NCBI GenBank assembly: GCA_963825565.1 | Contig: CAWGTW010000003.1 | Location: 124,001-188,000 of the forward strand | Reading direction: 5' to 3' | From: JBFGCT01 sp963825565 | GTDB taxonomy: Bacteria; Actinomycetota; Acidimicrobiia; Acidimicrobiales; Ilumatobacteraceae | DNA length: 64,000 nucleotides | Shown here: in pieces, positions 63,633-64,000 of the stretch | Numbering within the stretch: the first letter of the stretch is position 1 | How the letters are laid out: each line of letters opens with the position of its first letter | The notes under the pieces: model-generated | Told to the model about the DNA's origin: nothing | Database searches by the model: none | What the model saw: the letters and a program-made list of their open reading frames with translations, nothing else | Position numbers and translations under genes: made by a program

Positions 63633-64000
63633 TCAGGAGCGCTGGTAGTTGGGGGCTTCCTTGGTGATCGTGACGTCGTGGGGGTGACTCTCGTTGCGGC
63701 CGGCGGTGGTGACCCGCATCAGGCGGGCAGAGCGCAGCCCGTCGAGGGTCGCTGCGCCGGCGTACCCCATGCCGGACCGCAGGCCGCCGACGAGCTGGTA
63801 GACGACATCGCCGAGGGGGCCGGCGTAGGGCACGCGGCCCTCGATGCCCTCGGGGACGAGCTTGTTGCTGGCCGCGCCGACCGCGGTCGAGCCGCCCGAC
63901 GACTGCCCGGTCGCGTAGCGGTCGGCGCTCTCGCCGGTCATCGCCCCCATCGAGCCCATCCCGCGGTACGCCTTGTAGCGGCGGCCCTCGAACAGCTCCA
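63633..64000 (-). CDS. guaB: IMP dehydrogenase, 3' part (cut by window edge)
   Basis: GuaB oxidises IMP to XMP with NAD+ in guanine nucleotide synthesis. Only the last 122 codons or so are inside the window. The visible part has the flap and following segment ELFEGRRYKAYRGMGSMGAM, the distal-flap region ATGQSSGGSTAVGAASNKLV, PEGIEGRVPYAGPLGDVVYQ, the GLRSGMGYAGAATLDGLRSA motif and the C-terminal NESHPHDVTITKEAPNYQRS. All are typical of a complete, conserved C-terminus. The start lies beyond position 64000. Confidence 0.95.
   Translation of the reverse strand, partial: ELFEGRRYKAYRGMGSMGAMTGESADRYATGQSSGGSTAVGAASNKLVPEGIEGRVPYAGPLGDVVYQLVGGLRSGMGYAGAATLDGLRSARLMRVTTAGRNESHPHDVTITKEAPNYQRS

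Overview
The window is high-GC actinobacterial chromosome. The order yifB-dprA-xerC-whiG-type sigma-LytM-like-rpsB-tsf-pyrH-frr-cdsA-dxr-rip1-ispG matches the core block known from Mycobacterium and relatives. Other actinobacterial markers are a fused E2-E1 Kgd, NucS, a mycothiol-dependent formaldehyde dehydrogenase with its metallo-beta-lactamase partner, a Mca/MshB-type PIG-L enzyme and a UvrD2-like helicase. I infer a member of the Acidimicrobiia or a close lineage. I see no rRNA, tRNA, prophage, insertion sequence or CRISPR array.

Layout. 1-14.6 kb: DNA uptake/recombination genes, a FliA/WhiG-like sigma factor, translation genes, phospholipid precursor synthesis, two MEP isoprenoid steps (dxr, ispG) and the Rip1 site-2 protease. 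14.6-24.9 kb: manA, the formaldehyde pair, nucS, an ABC1/UbiB kinase, an acyl-CoA cluster (VOC, CaiB, enoyl-CoA hydratase), cysQ and ettA. 25-35.5 kb: an orphan BcsB-like protein, a flavin oxidoreductase, a PhyH dioxygenase, a GH65 enzyme, an aldo/keto reductase, an atypical FtsH and an MFS transporter. 35.6-43.2 kb: kgd, an ACT-domain malic enzyme, an unusual NYN-S1-Lys/Ala-tail protein and xth. 43.2-54.7 kb: uvrD2-like helicase, PH/SHOCT protein, galK, alpha/beta hydrolase, CoA-transferase/racemase, PIG-L, lipoprotein, dgt, obg and proB. 54.7-64 kb: a four-gene envelope operon (TerB-AAA, coiled-coil membrane protein, MurJ, PspA), a MoxR/CoxE pair, a VWA lipoprotein, and the 3' end of guaB at the window edge.

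Two patterns cut across the window. First, many genes have a TANNNT box 6-9 bases before an ATG or GTG, the geometry of leaderless transcription. It fixes several starts (kgd, frr, galK, dgt, uvrD2). Second, five otherwise convincing genes (yifB, rpsB, bcsB, GH65, coxE) are broken by seven single-base events. Every one is an extra base, and removing one base per event gives full-length products. Insertion-type sequence error is the simplest reading, so these genes should not be called dead without read support.

The least conventional gene sets are the TerB-AAA/coiled-coil/MurJ/PspA operon, the NYN-S1-(AKKTA)n fusion coupled to exonuclease III, and the 27-bp repeat tail of ribosomal protein S2. 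No complete, clearly new defence or biosynthetic system could be shown.
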